From: Vanrija pseudolonga
Taxonomy: Eukaryota; Basidiomycota; Tremellomycetes; Trichosporonales; Trichosporonaceae
Assembly: GCF_020906515.1 (NCBI RefSeq)
Contig: NC_085850.1
Coordinates: forward strand, 2,790,001 to 2,854,000
Reading direction: 5' to 3'
DNA: 64,000 nt
Shown: in pieces, positions 54,975 through 64,000 of the stretch
Layout: each line of letters starts with the position of its first letter
Position numbering within the stretch: position 1 is the stretch's first letter
The notes under the pieces: generated by a model
Database searches by the model: none
What the model was told of the DNA's origin: nothing
Seen by the model: the letters and a program-made list of their open reading frames with translations, nothing else
Program-made: the position numbers and the translations under genes

Positions 54975-55383
54975 ACTGTCTCGATTACTGTACCCTCAGC
55001 GATACCTCTCATCGGATTCTCCTCATTTGATGCCCTGTCGCCCTCGTACCCACACTCATTCGACTACCCTGCACACCCCGACACCATCTGCAAATCTAGC
55101 CATCTCCATCAACCTCTACCATTACTACCCTGCACCACGCTCACCCCGAAAAACATCACTACCCGCCCGCTTTCTCTTGCGCCAGCCCCAACCGACCAAA
55201 AAACCTGCCACTCCGTACAGCTGCTCAGCCCACAAAACTCAATGTGGCTGTTGAGGCGATGCATTTCTGACGTGTACAAACAGTCTAGCGTGGTCTAGAT
55301 CGACGAGAGGGGGTTGGATTGTACAGGGCGCCCCGGGTCGCCATGATTGAATGAGAGTGTAACTAATGTGATGGATGCTCAAG
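54975..55383. other. Convergent intergenic region
   Basis: 409 bp of presumed 3' UTRs, C/A-rich; no gene seen. Confidence 0.6.
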
Positions 55384-57846
55384 CTACTCTTCCTTGCCTT
55401 CGGCCTCCTTCTCCTTCTTCTTATTGTTGTTGTTGTCTGATGCAGTAGGTGTAGGGTTCTTGGGGAACCACTTGTTTGTAATCTTGCCGAGGATATTGAC
55501 GGCGCCTCCGTCCTGGATATCCTTGACCATGCGCTCGACCATGCGCTTGTGCACGCCCTCGGAGAGGACGTCCTTGTTGGCGTGGGCGACGCGGAACGGC
55601 GCGCCAAACACCTTCTCGACGTTGGCAGGCAGGTTGACGATTGGCCCAAAGACGGACAAGAGCGGCACGTGGACCATGCGCCCGTTCTCGGCCCAGTCGA
55701 GCCACTCAAACCCGCCCGTGCTCTTACGCGCCAGGTCGGCCGGCGCGTGCCGGCTCAGCGGGCCAAAGTCGTAGATGCCGTCGTCGCCCTCCAGCTCCTC
55801 CTGGTATCGACCGACGACGCCCTCAGTCGTGCCCTTGACGTAGACGATCGAGTATGGGCTGATGCCGACACGCAGCGCCTCGAACGGCGCGCGGACGGCG
55901 TCGGCCAGCGTCCACGCCGGCGAAGGGGTTGGTTTGCCGTCTGGCGTCGAGCCGCCGCGTAGCCGCGCGAGTGCGTCGCTCTGCGTCGTCTGCACCGCCA
56001 CCCGCTTGCGCAGACACCACATGCGGCACATTGCCGGCGCGTCAGCCTGCTGCGAGCACCACGTGAGGCACTTCTCCTTCGGAGGAGTCACGGCTGGCAC
56101 GGCGTGTCGTGCTGGCGCCGCGAGGTGGAATGAGGCGGGAGGGGCGGCCAGCTGCTCGACCGGCTCGGAGGAGCTAGGCGTCGAGGAGATGGAGGACGAC
56201 TCGCTTTGCTTGGAAGCAAGGGCCGATACAGTTGACGGGCGTGGCCCGGCCGCGTCGGCGATCAGCCGCGCCGTCAAGGCCGCGCGCCCCTCGACCTCCT
56301 CTGCCAAGGCTTTGCGCACCTTGGCGGCCTCCTCGTCGGATCCCAACGGCTGGGACATGATGGGGAGGGCAACAGGCTTGCCATCGTTGTCCACTTGGAC
56401 GGGAACCCAGGTGAACGTTTTCGGTAGGTCGCCCGGCTTCAGCGACTTCTGTATCGATACGTTAACTCCCGAGCCTCGGTTGAGGGACGAGGTGACCATC
56501 TGGCTGAGATTGGCTGCGTGCTTGCCGACAGAGTCGGGTATGCGTGGAGTGCCAACAACCTTGCCATCGGGGCCGATGGGCACGGGAATAAACGTTTTAT
56601 TGCCGTTAGGTTTGACGGCCATAGCCTGGGCAACGATCGGGGGCGGGGGCACGGTGGAGTCCACAGCGGCAGTCGGACCGAAGGCGCCCGTCGACACGAC
56701 GCCGCCACCGGCTTTGGCAAATGTTGCAGCGGCGGCCGAGTCGGACGGTGGCGGCGGACGCGCCCGCCCGATCTTGCGCACGTCCTCGAGTAGACCAGCG
56801 GTGAGCTGCGAAGCTTGGTCCTGCGGGACGTTGGGTGGCAGTCGCGGTTGGCCAACTGGCTGGCCATCAGGGCCCACAGGGACGGGCACGTAGTGAATCA
56901 CCTCGTCAACTTTGTGACTCAAGCCGTTTCTCTGAACCGCTTCATGGCAAAGGCGCACGGAAGTCGGTCCGCGCGTCCGAATGGCTCGAAGCAGTTCCGC
57001 AGAATGGTGCACCGCCGTGTTATTCGGCTGCTGCGCAACGGTGGGAGCTACGCCGATCTGGTTGACGGGGATGCCCAACTCGTTGACGGGGACCGCGATC
57101 CAGTGGTGCCGTTCTTCATGGTCTGACTTTGCGCCATTCGGATAGTATGGGATCGAGGCCCAGCCAGGACGCGAAGGGAGCAAAGACATGTCACCTTGCT
57201 TCGACGGTGCCAAGTCCGTACTGCCCTCGGGCTGGCGGCGGCCAAACGCCTTGATCAGTGCGGCGTTGAACTGCCTCGCGTCCGCGGCGTCGGCGGGCCG
57301 GAGGGATCCAACGCCCTCCGGATCCCTCGGCAGTCCATTCCTGTCCACGGGCACGAGAACGAATTTTAGCAGGTCGTCTGCCTCGGACCACACGGCGGTG
57401 CTGTTCTTGGCGTGGACACGGGAAGCAGCCCAGGCGACGTTTGCCTTGATGGTCGCTGCCACGTCGGGGGGTGTGCCCGGTGGCAAGAAGATCTCGCCAA
57501 CGTCGCCGTTGGTGCCAATGGGTACGGGCACATAGTGCACTTGGCGCTGTGGCTCTGCGACGGAGAGGTGCATGTCACCGTCGCTCGCGGAGGGCAGGCG
57601 TGATGGCACCTGCACACCCTGCGGAGTAGGAAGGGCGAGGAACCGCAGGTTGATCTTCGGCACGACATAGCTGTACCCCTTGACGCTCGAGTCTTTGAGA
57701 ATGTCTAGTGCGGTGAAGTGCTCGATAGGCCGTGTTGGTGGCAACTTGGCGGCGAGGACGTCGGCTGCCGTCGGAGGCTGCGTCGGCAACGGTGGCGGTG
57801 CGCTGCCGCTTGCTGGCGGCGGCAAGTCTTCTGGCGGTATGGCCAT
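55384..57846 (-). CDS. Uncharacterised 820-aa protein with six or more VPVPIGxDG repeats and a twin CX3C motif
   Basis: Single exon of 820 codons. I do not recognise a named family. At least six units start with a short strand and the motif h-h-x-VPV-x-h-x-x-x-G and run into an Ala-rich helix: residues about 103-143 (VHYVPVPIGTNGDVGE), 161-201 (KFVLVPVDRNGLP), 247-290 (HHWIAVPVNELGIP), 317-358 (IHYVPVPVGPDGQPVG), 418-456 (KTFIPVPIGPDGKVVG) and 478-518 (FTWVPVQVDNDGKPVA). A seventh weak copy may lie at 68-92. Then come a Ser-rich linker, C593-x3-C597 and C607-x3-C611 followed by LRKR, and a conserved-looking C-terminal domain (about 650-795; FEALRVGISPYSIVYVKG, GFEWLDWAENGRMVHVP). It ends in Asn/Lys/Glu repeats. 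No signal peptide or clear membrane span. Convergent with the KH gene. Confidence 0.8.
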   Translation of the reverse strand: MAIPPEDLPPPASGSAPPPLPTQPPTAADVLAAKLPPTRPIEHFTALDILKDSSVKGYSYVVPKINLRFLALPTPQGVQVPSRLPSASDGDMHLSVAEPQRQVHYVPVPIGTNGDVGEIFLPPGTPPDVAATIKANVAWAASRVHAKNSTAVWSEADDLLKFVLVPVDRNGLPRDPEGVGSLRPADAADARQFNAALIKAFGRRQPEGSTDLAPSKQGDMSLLPSRPGWASIPYYPNGAKSDHEERHHWIAVPVNELGIPVNQIGVAPTVAQQPNNTAVHHSAELLRAIRTRGPTSVRLCHEAVQRNGLSHKVDEVIHYVPVPVGPDGQPVGQPRLPPNVPQDQASQLTAGLLEDVRKIGRARPPPPSDSAAAATFAKAGGGVVSTGAFGPTAAVDSTVPPPPIVAQAMAVKPNGNKTFIPVPIGPDGKVVGTPRIPDSVGKHAANLSQMVTSSLNRGSGVNVSIQKSLKPGDLPKTFTWVPVQVDNDGKPVALPIMSQPLGSDEEAAKVRKALAEEVEGRAALTARLIADAAGPRPSTVSALASKQSESSSISSTPSSSEPVEQLAAPPASFHLAAPARHAVPAVTPPKEKCLTWCSQQADAPAMCRMWCLRKRVAVQTTQSDALARLRGGSTPDGKPTPSPAWTLADAVRAPFEALRVGISPYSIVYVKGTTEGVVGRYQEELEGDDGIYDFGPLSRHAPADLARKSTGGFEWLDWAENGRMVHVPLLSVFGPIVNLPANVEKVFGAPFRVAHANKDVLSEGVHKRMVERMVKDIQDGGAVNILGKITNKWFPKNPTPTASDNNNNKKKEKEAEGKEE

Positions 57847-58426
57847 TGTAAGAGTGTCGTGAGCGCGATTGCGCGGGTCGTGAAATGCGTCTGTCTATAT
57901 GAGATGAAGAAGAAAAGGAAGGCGGAGTGATGGGGGGTGCGGGGTACGCGTGTCGTCGCGGCTCCTATGCTCGCCCTCTGCCGACTCGTCGAATTACAAA
58001 GAACGACAATGGGTGTAGGTGGGTGGAATCGGGGGGAAGTGTGTTACGTAAAGAGGCATAACTGGGGGTAATATATAGCATACACTGTGGGGCCATTTCC
58101 TCATTGCCACCCAGGCAGTGCACGGTTACGGCCGGCCAAGACTGGCAGGCAGACAGCCAGCCAGGCACTGTGCACCTTCTGGATGGTGCGCGGTGCTCGC
58201 CGGGTCGCCCCCCCCCCCTTTGTCTCGTCAGGCCCCCTCGTTCCTCGTCACCGGGCTGCCAGCCGCCGCCGCCGCCGCGCGACCCGTGGCAATTCATTTC
58301 TGTTTACACTGCCACGTCGTAAAAAGAGTTCACATTTGAAACAAGCAACAACATCTTGCTTGTGCAATCTCCCACTCACTCTCAACCTAACACCCCAACA
58401 CCACCCCCACACACACACCAGCCAAC
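57847..58426. promoter_or_regulatory. Divergent promoter region
   Basis: 580 bp between the repeat-protein gene and the PRA1-family gene. It contains a C11 run (58208-58218). No gene seen. Confidence 0.5.
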
Positions 58427-59360
58427 ATGGACATGGTCGGATACCTCAACACGGCGCAGGAGCACGTGCGCTCCCTCAAGGAGACGCGTCTCGGCGCCTT
58501 CCGCCCCGTCGGCGAGTTCTTTGACGTGACTCGCATCTCGCGTCCAAAGGACTGGAGCGACTACATGAAGCGCGCGAGCTACAACATGTGAGCAGAGAGC
58601 GAGCACTGGCGTCGGCAGGTGCAACAAGCAAGGAGCAGTCGGTGGCAACGAGGTCGGCGGCAACTACGGCGTGGAGCACGTCGGCCACCGACGACACCGA
58701 CGTACGCGTGTCGCACAGCCTCCACCCAGCCTGACTTCCTCCGACGACCGCGGACCATACTTGCCCGCCCAACATACCGCTCACTGCGCACTGTGAACGC
58801 GGCTGACACTCCCCAGCCGCTACTTCTCGGCCAACTACGTGATCATCATCGCGCTGCTCGCCGTCTACTCGCTCATCACCAACCCCGTCCTCCTCATTGC
58901 CCTCGGCTTCCTCATCGGAGGTTTCTTCCTCATCAGCCGCTTCGGTAAGTGGTGCACTGGTGGGAGCCGGCCGGCTCGCCGAGCTCACCGAGAGCCGACG
59001 AGCTGCTCCACCTATGACCTATGTCTTACGGCACGGCTCACACTGCTGCAGTGCCCGAGCCCATCGAGTTCAACGGCAAGACGATCACCCCCCAGAACCT
59101 GTACACGACACTGTTCGTGATCGGTACGTTACTTGCGGCGTCTTTGAGATCCGCGCTGATCCGCGTTCTCCCAGGTCTTCCTCTCCTCTACTTCTCCGCG
59201 CCATTCTCGACCTTCTTCTGGCTCGTCGGCTCGTCGGGATGTATCATCGGTGCCCACGCTGGATTTCTTGAGCCTGGTGTCGAGAGGTGGGTGTTGTTAC
59301 GAGACTTAGGAAGCGGCACTGACGCGACACAGCGAGTATGCCGGTCTCGAGACGGTCTAG
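58427..59360 (+). CDS. PRA1/Yip3 family prenylated-Rab acceptor protein
   Basis: 166 residues in five exons: 58427-58587, 58817-58944, 59052-59123, 59175-59286 and 59333-59360. PRA1 proteins are small ER/Golgi membrane proteins that bind prenylated Rabs. The PRA1 signature is an N-terminal LRPxxEFF-like stretch (AFRPVGEFFDVTRISRPKDW), then NxxYFSANYVIIIALLAVYSLITNPVL with two hydrophobic hairpins (to LIGGFFLISRF, and TLFVIGLPLLYFSAPF plus FFWLVGSSGCIIGAHAGF). Length is normal for the family (about 170). The acidic C-terminus ends GLETV. Confidence 0.92.
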
Positions 59361-59935
59361 ACTGGCTGCCAAGGCCCGATTACTGCGGCGCAAGATGACT
59401 GGTGTGCCGCAGTCTGAATAGCTGTGACTCTGTGGCCCCACCATCTAGGTGCCATGGAACACACACACACATAGACTGGCGTTGGTGCCTCACCACCAAC
59501 GCGTGTATCTTTCTGTTGAGGCGTATGCATATAGCAGAGACTCGGAGTCGACGTCGGCGGTCGGTCGGGGCTCGCGATGGGAAGTGGGAGTGGGTGGGTG
59601 GGTGATTCCAGCGGGGGCAAAATCCCGAGAGCCCCTGCCAGCCAGGAGTTGTCGCTTATCGCCCCAAGTAGATTGGTCGAGGTGACGTCGTTGACCCAGC
59701 GTGTGTCCGTGGGAGCCGGAATAGCTGGCGATGGGAAAGTTGGGACGGACGGTCCGATCAGGATGGCACTGGATGGCATTCGCCGATGGAAAGGACGAGC
59801 AAGCTGCTGCACGCATTGGACACTAGCTAGCCAGCCCCACACACATCTTCTCAACTCCCACGACACCTGTTCACTTCTTCTTCCACTTCACTCACCCCCT
59901 CACTCACCCATCTCACCCACCACCACATCCACACA
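59361..59935. other. Intergenic region
   Basis: 575 bp with no gene. An AC run lies at about 59456-59470, and CA/CT-rich leader sequence precedes UreG. Confidence 0.6.
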
Positions 59936-61039
59936 ATGGCCAGCAAAGTCTGCACCTTTGAGAACCAGCTCTCGGGCTCGGCGTCCAACGGCGCCCCCCA
60001 GGCCCACAGCCACGACGGCGGCCTCGCCCACTCGCACGACCACGGACCCAACGAGCACGGCCACACGCACGAGATCATGGAGCATGCTGGTGAGTGCGGT
60101 GGTGGTGGTGGGCCGTACCTCATCCTTATCTCTCCGGCGCGGCGTCGGCTACCTCGCCCAAGCCTCGGCACCAGCTGACAAAACCTCCAGGCAAGTTCTC
60201 GGAGCGCGACATGCCCGACTACTCTGGCCGTGACTGGAAGGAGCGCGCCTTCACCATCGGTATCGGAGGGTGCGTTGCTGTTGCTGTGCTGAAGCAGAGC
60301 TGACACCCCCAGCCCCGTCGGCTCGGGCAAGACTGCGCTCCTCCTCGCCCTGTGCCGCGCCCTGCGTGACACGTACAACATTTGTGGGTAGCTTGGAGGT
60401 GAGCACTGCTAACCACCAGCCGTGGTCACCAACGACATCTTCACGCGCGAGGACCAGGAGTTCCTGATCCGCAACGAGGCGCTGTCGGACAAGGCGCGCA
60501 TCCGCGCCATCGAGACTGGCGGCTGCCCTCACGCCGCAATCCGCGAGGACATCTCGGCCAACCTCCACGCGCTCGAGGAGCTACATGCCCAGTTCGACAC
60601 GCAGCTCCTGCTTGTCGAGAGTGGTGGCGACAACCTCGCGGCCAACTACTCGCGCGAGCTGGCCGACTACATCATCTACGTGGTGGGTGGATCGCGGAGG
60701 AAGGTCGCTCACTCTAGATCGACGTTGCTGGTGGTGACAAGGTGCCCCGTAAGGGTGGCCCCGGCATCTCGCAGTCGGACCTGCTCGTCATCAACAAGGT
60801 AAGCTACGAGTTGGTTGCCCGACAACAACAGCTCACACCCACGCCAGACCGACCTCGCGCCCCACGTCGGCGCGTCGCTCGACGTCATGCGCCGCGACGC
60901 CGCGCTGATGCGCGAGAGCGGCCCGACGCTCTTCACCTCAGTTCGCCAGGGCGACGGCGTGCAGGACGTGGTTGACTCGATCCTCGCCGCATGGAAGGCC
61001 AGCGGAGCGTCCAAGTTTGGCACGCCGCTCGCCAAGTAG
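59936..61039 (+). CDS. Urease accessory GTPase UreG (Ure7-type)
   Basis: 279 residues in six exons: 59936-60089, 60191-60269, 60313-60383, 60420-60682, 60718-60798 and 60848-61039. UreG uses GTP to deliver nickel to apo-urease with UreD/UreF. Motifs are the P-loop [41 protein letters not shown] (metal Cys-Pro-His), [10 protein letters not shown] and [13 protein letters not shown]. The N-terminus has a His-rich segment ([20 protein letters not shown], about residues 24-43), as in plant and fungal UreG, which may hold Ni or Zn and may replace a separate UreE. Basidiomycete yeasts are typically urease positive. No other urease gene is in the window. Confidence 0.95.
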
Positions 61040-62244
61040 ACATGTAGTCGTCAAGTAGACAAGCAAGTAGTTGCCGAGAGACAGTGGGCGCGTCAGTCAG
61101 ACAATGCAATGCACGAATGAAGCATGCTACTGCTGCTGCATGCGTTGGAGCGGCGAGGTCCGCCGCCTGCCCACGCAGTTATCATCATTTGAGTTGTGGG
61201 CAAGCTGTTGTTCCAGTCTCACGCAGAGTCAATCAGTTGTGTGCCGACCGGCCATGAGTTGTTTCGGCCGCCTGCTCGCTTGCCCGGCTGTGCCATGCCG
61301 CCCACTGCACTGGTGGTAGGTATCTTTGGTCTGTGGAGTGGCCCCTTCTATTCCGTCCTTTATGGATCGTCGCAGTCGACTTGTTCTTCTTCTTCTCGTC
61401 GTCGTCGTCGTCGCGTCGCCACTACCATCACTAGCATCACTTGTAGTGATAAAACCCACTGTTTGTGTGTGTGTCTGCCGTCGTCGTCGTTCCTCTGCCC
61501 GACCTCGTCTCCGTCGCCTCATTCAGCGACGGGTGCAGTTTCGTCATCACTGCCTGCCTGCCTGCTCGCCTCGATTCCATTCCTCGCCTGGCTCAAAACA
61601 CTCGTCTCTTTCGGCATCATCATTCATCACCTCGACACGCGCTGCACACAACCGTAAGTACGCTCGCGGCAAGGCAAGCCTGCTCCTTGCCCGGCCTTGC
61701 CTGCCCGCTGACGACCCAGACCTTCCCCTCCCCGACACACCACGCACCAGTTTTAGCGCCGCCGCCTTCGTGCGGGACGATCACGCGCGCGCACCACTCG
61801 CGCGACTCGACTCGCTCGCCCTCGCTCCGACCGGGCCTGCAGTCGCCTTCCCTCGCAGTCTTGCCTCTTGCTCACCTGGCCCTCCCGACACCACACGCCA
61901 GACGAGCATCGCAGAGGTTGAGAGAGAGTGAGTAGGACAACCCCCTGCAATTCTACTCGCCGCCGCCGCGCGACCTCCACTTTTGGCGGTCCACACCACC
62001 GCGCGCCTTCCCTCGTCCTTGTTCTCAGATCCCATCACTCCTCCACCCAATTCTTCCCACCCATGCTTCTCTCCCCTTGCCTCGCGCTACTACACTGAGC
62101 GAGCTGGCCAAGAGTGATACCACTCCACTCGCGCATACGCCCGCCCGCGCGACCCTGCACGCGCTCCACACGACGCGTCGCTGACACATTCAAGAGCCCC
62201 ATTGTTCTAGGCCTCGAGACCAACCCCCACCCCCGCCAATCACA
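61040..62244. other. Intergenic region upstream of the CDC4-type gene
   Basis: 1.2 kb without a recognisable gene. From about 61450 to 62244 the plus strand is CT/CA-rich and looks like a long leader, possibly with a 5'-UTR intron (gtaagt at 61651). Confidence 0.5.
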
Positions 62245-64000
62245 ATGGACCAGCCACACCCCCACGCCGGCCCGTCTTCGCGCTCCGGGCTCGTGTGGAC
62301 GCGTGATGGCCCCGTGCTCAAGATGGAGGACGCCGTCGTCGAGACTGTGTAAGTCGTTGAACGCGACACGCCCGCTGACAACTGAAGCGTGACCCACACG
62401 ACGCGCACGACGACGTCGTTCGCGCCCATTCCCCTCCCCCGCATCCCGGTGCCCGATGCCATTCCCATGCCGACACACCTCTCCTCGTCGGAGGGCTACC
62501 CGCTCGCCAACGAGCCCACGCCCGACGACATGCGCTTCGTCGCGCTCACTCTGGGCGGGCGGCGCGTGCTGGTGCAGGAGGACGGTAACATTCTGCCCGA
62601 CGACGCGGGCATCCCCGGCGAGACGTGTGGCCCGGGCTGGACGCGGTCGTACCCCTCGAGCGGGAACGACGAGCGCGTCGGCCTCGCGGGCTACCTCAAC
62701 AAGGTCAAGAGCAAGGAGGTGCGCAAGCGCCCACACGAGAGGAGTCGTCCCGTGACGGTTGTAGGGAGCAGCAGCGGTGCTGACGCCCTCGACGAGGGTG
62801 GTGTGAGGAAAAAGATTCGCGCAAGCGAGGACCTCGCATCGCCACCCGATGCTAGTGGTGCCCTGCTGTCCCCTCTTCCCTCGCCTGGGGCAGAGGACCG
62901 CGAGCTCTCGCCGTCGTCGTCGACGCCCTCGCTCGGCTCGGGGCTTGAAGTCGCCACACTCCTGAGCTTGCCGTCTATTGTGGCCCACTTTGAGCTCCTT
63001 CCCTCCAAGGTCCAGCAGCACGTGCTCATGCACCTCTTCCGGCGGTCGCGCATGCCGACGATTCAGAGGATCTCGGCGTTCGCGTCCACGGCGCTCAAGC
63101 GTGACTTCTTGGCCCTCCTACCCCACGAGATTGCGGTGCAGGTGTTGCGCAAGGTTGACGTCAAGAGCCTCGCCGCCTCGGCAAGAGTCAGCAAGAAGTG
63201 GCGCAAGATGGTCGACAGCGAGCGGTCCGTGTGGCGCACTCGTCTCGTCGAGGACGGACTGTGGTACGGCCACGGGGTCGAGAGCGAGGAGGAGATCAAG
63301 ATCCAGCGCCGCTTTGAGACGCTCGACTGGAAGGCGAGCAGACATCGCGCCGTGTCCAAGAAGGCTGGTACGCCCAGCGAGGACGAGTCGATGGTGTCCG
63401 TCACCAACCAGACGGCGTACATGCTTTCGGTGAACGATGCGCCACCGCCACCACCAGACGACCGCCCAACTCCGCTCAAGCACATCTACCGCCGCCGCCA
63501 CGTCTCAAGTCGCAACTGGCTCAAGTCGAGACCGCAGCACACGTCGTTTGCGGGCCACGGTACCAACGTCGTCACATGCGTGCAGTTTGACGAGGACAAG
63601 ATTGTCTCGGCGTCAGACGACCACTCGATCAACATCTACTGCACCCGCACTGGCCAGCTCAAGAAGCGTCTTGACGGGCATGAGGGCGGCGTCTGGGCAC
63701 TCGAGTACAAGGGTGACACCCTTGTTAGTGGGTCGACGGACCGTACCGTCCGTGTTTGGGATCTCGAGTCGCTCCAGCAGTCGCACGTCTTCTTTGGCCA
63801 CACGTCCACAGTTCGATGCCTGCAGATTGTCGAGCCTGTCTTTGACGAGGCGACGGGCGAGTACCAGCCCCCATACCCCATGATCGTCACCGGATCAAGA
63901 GACGCGTCTCTGCGAGTCTGGAAGCTTCCCAAAAAGGGCGAGCCGGCGTACATGTCGTCGAGCCGCGGCTCTGACGCCCATGTGCCGCCAGAGCAGAACC
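62245..64000 (+). CDS. CDC4: F-box/WD40 protein, Cdc4/Fbw7 type (3' end outside window)
   Basis: Exon 1 is 62245-62348 and exon 2 runs from 62388 past the window end; 572 codons are visible. Cdc4 is the substrate receptor of SCF ubiquitin ligase for phosphorylated cell-cycle proteins. The F-box is at about 63110-63270 (LLPHEIAVQVLRKVDVKSLA followed by VSKKWRKMVDSE and WRTRLVEDGLWYG). The Cdc4-specific linker HIYRRRHVSSRNWLKSR precedes WD repeats, of which three are visible (HGTNVVTCVQFDEDKIVSAS; GHEGGVWALEYKGDTLVSGS; GHTSTVRCLQIVEP). A helical dimerisation-like segment is at about 62955-63050. The first 200 residues are Pro/Ser-rich. Confidence 0.92.

Overview
The window is nuclear DNA of a basidiomycete yeast. 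The evidence is a high-GC, gene-dense sequence with many very short introns (32-60 nt is typical). These introns carry CTGAC/CTAAC/CTAAT branch sites close to the AG. The gene set (Tra1, Rvb2, Trk1, kinesin-3 with FHA and PH domains, urease accessory UreG, LAMMER kinase, Khd4-like KH protein) fits Tremellomycetes. The GC content and intron style suggest Trichosporonales rather than Cryptococcus, but this is inference. I found no bacterial features, transposon, viral fossil, CRISPR array, rRNA or tRNA.

Layout, left to right: the 3' part of TRA1 (+); a VPS9-domain Rab5-type GEF (-); TRM6 (-) divergent from RVB2 (+); a large uncharacterised disordered/helical protein (-) convergent with RVB2; an OM14-like mitochondrial outer-membrane protein (+); a 20-exon kinesin-3 (+); a LAMMER kinase with a long polyQ N-terminus (+); a phosducin-like protein (+); a 77-residue membrane protein in five exons (-) divergent from cytochrome c (+); PRP28 (-) divergent from ribulose-phosphate 3-epimerase (+); the TRK1 potassium transporter (-) divergent, across 2.4 kb, from a DXD glycosyltransferase (+); ARB1 (+) convergent with ARG8 (-); a multi-KH protein (+) convergent with a protein of six or more repeats (-); a PRA1/Yip3 protein (+); UreG (+); and the 5' part of a CDC4-type F-box/WD40 gene (+).

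The genes are mostly housekeeping: chromatin and transcription, tRNA modification, splicing, ribosome biogenesis, arginine synthesis, pentose phosphate, respiration, vesicle traffic, K+ uptake and urea use. There is no biosynthetic cluster or island. I rebuilt spliced models by hand. For every complete gene the summed exon length is a multiple of three, which supports the splice calls, including a 7-nt microexon in TRK1, a kinesin P-loop split over 16-, 11- and 15-nt exons, a GC-AG intron, and two genes whose first coding exon is only the ATG.

The most novel items are the 820-residue repeat protein with a twin CX3C motif (55384-57846), the exon-pair duplication inside the OM14-like gene, the extreme microexons, and the 77-residue gene hidden by its introns.
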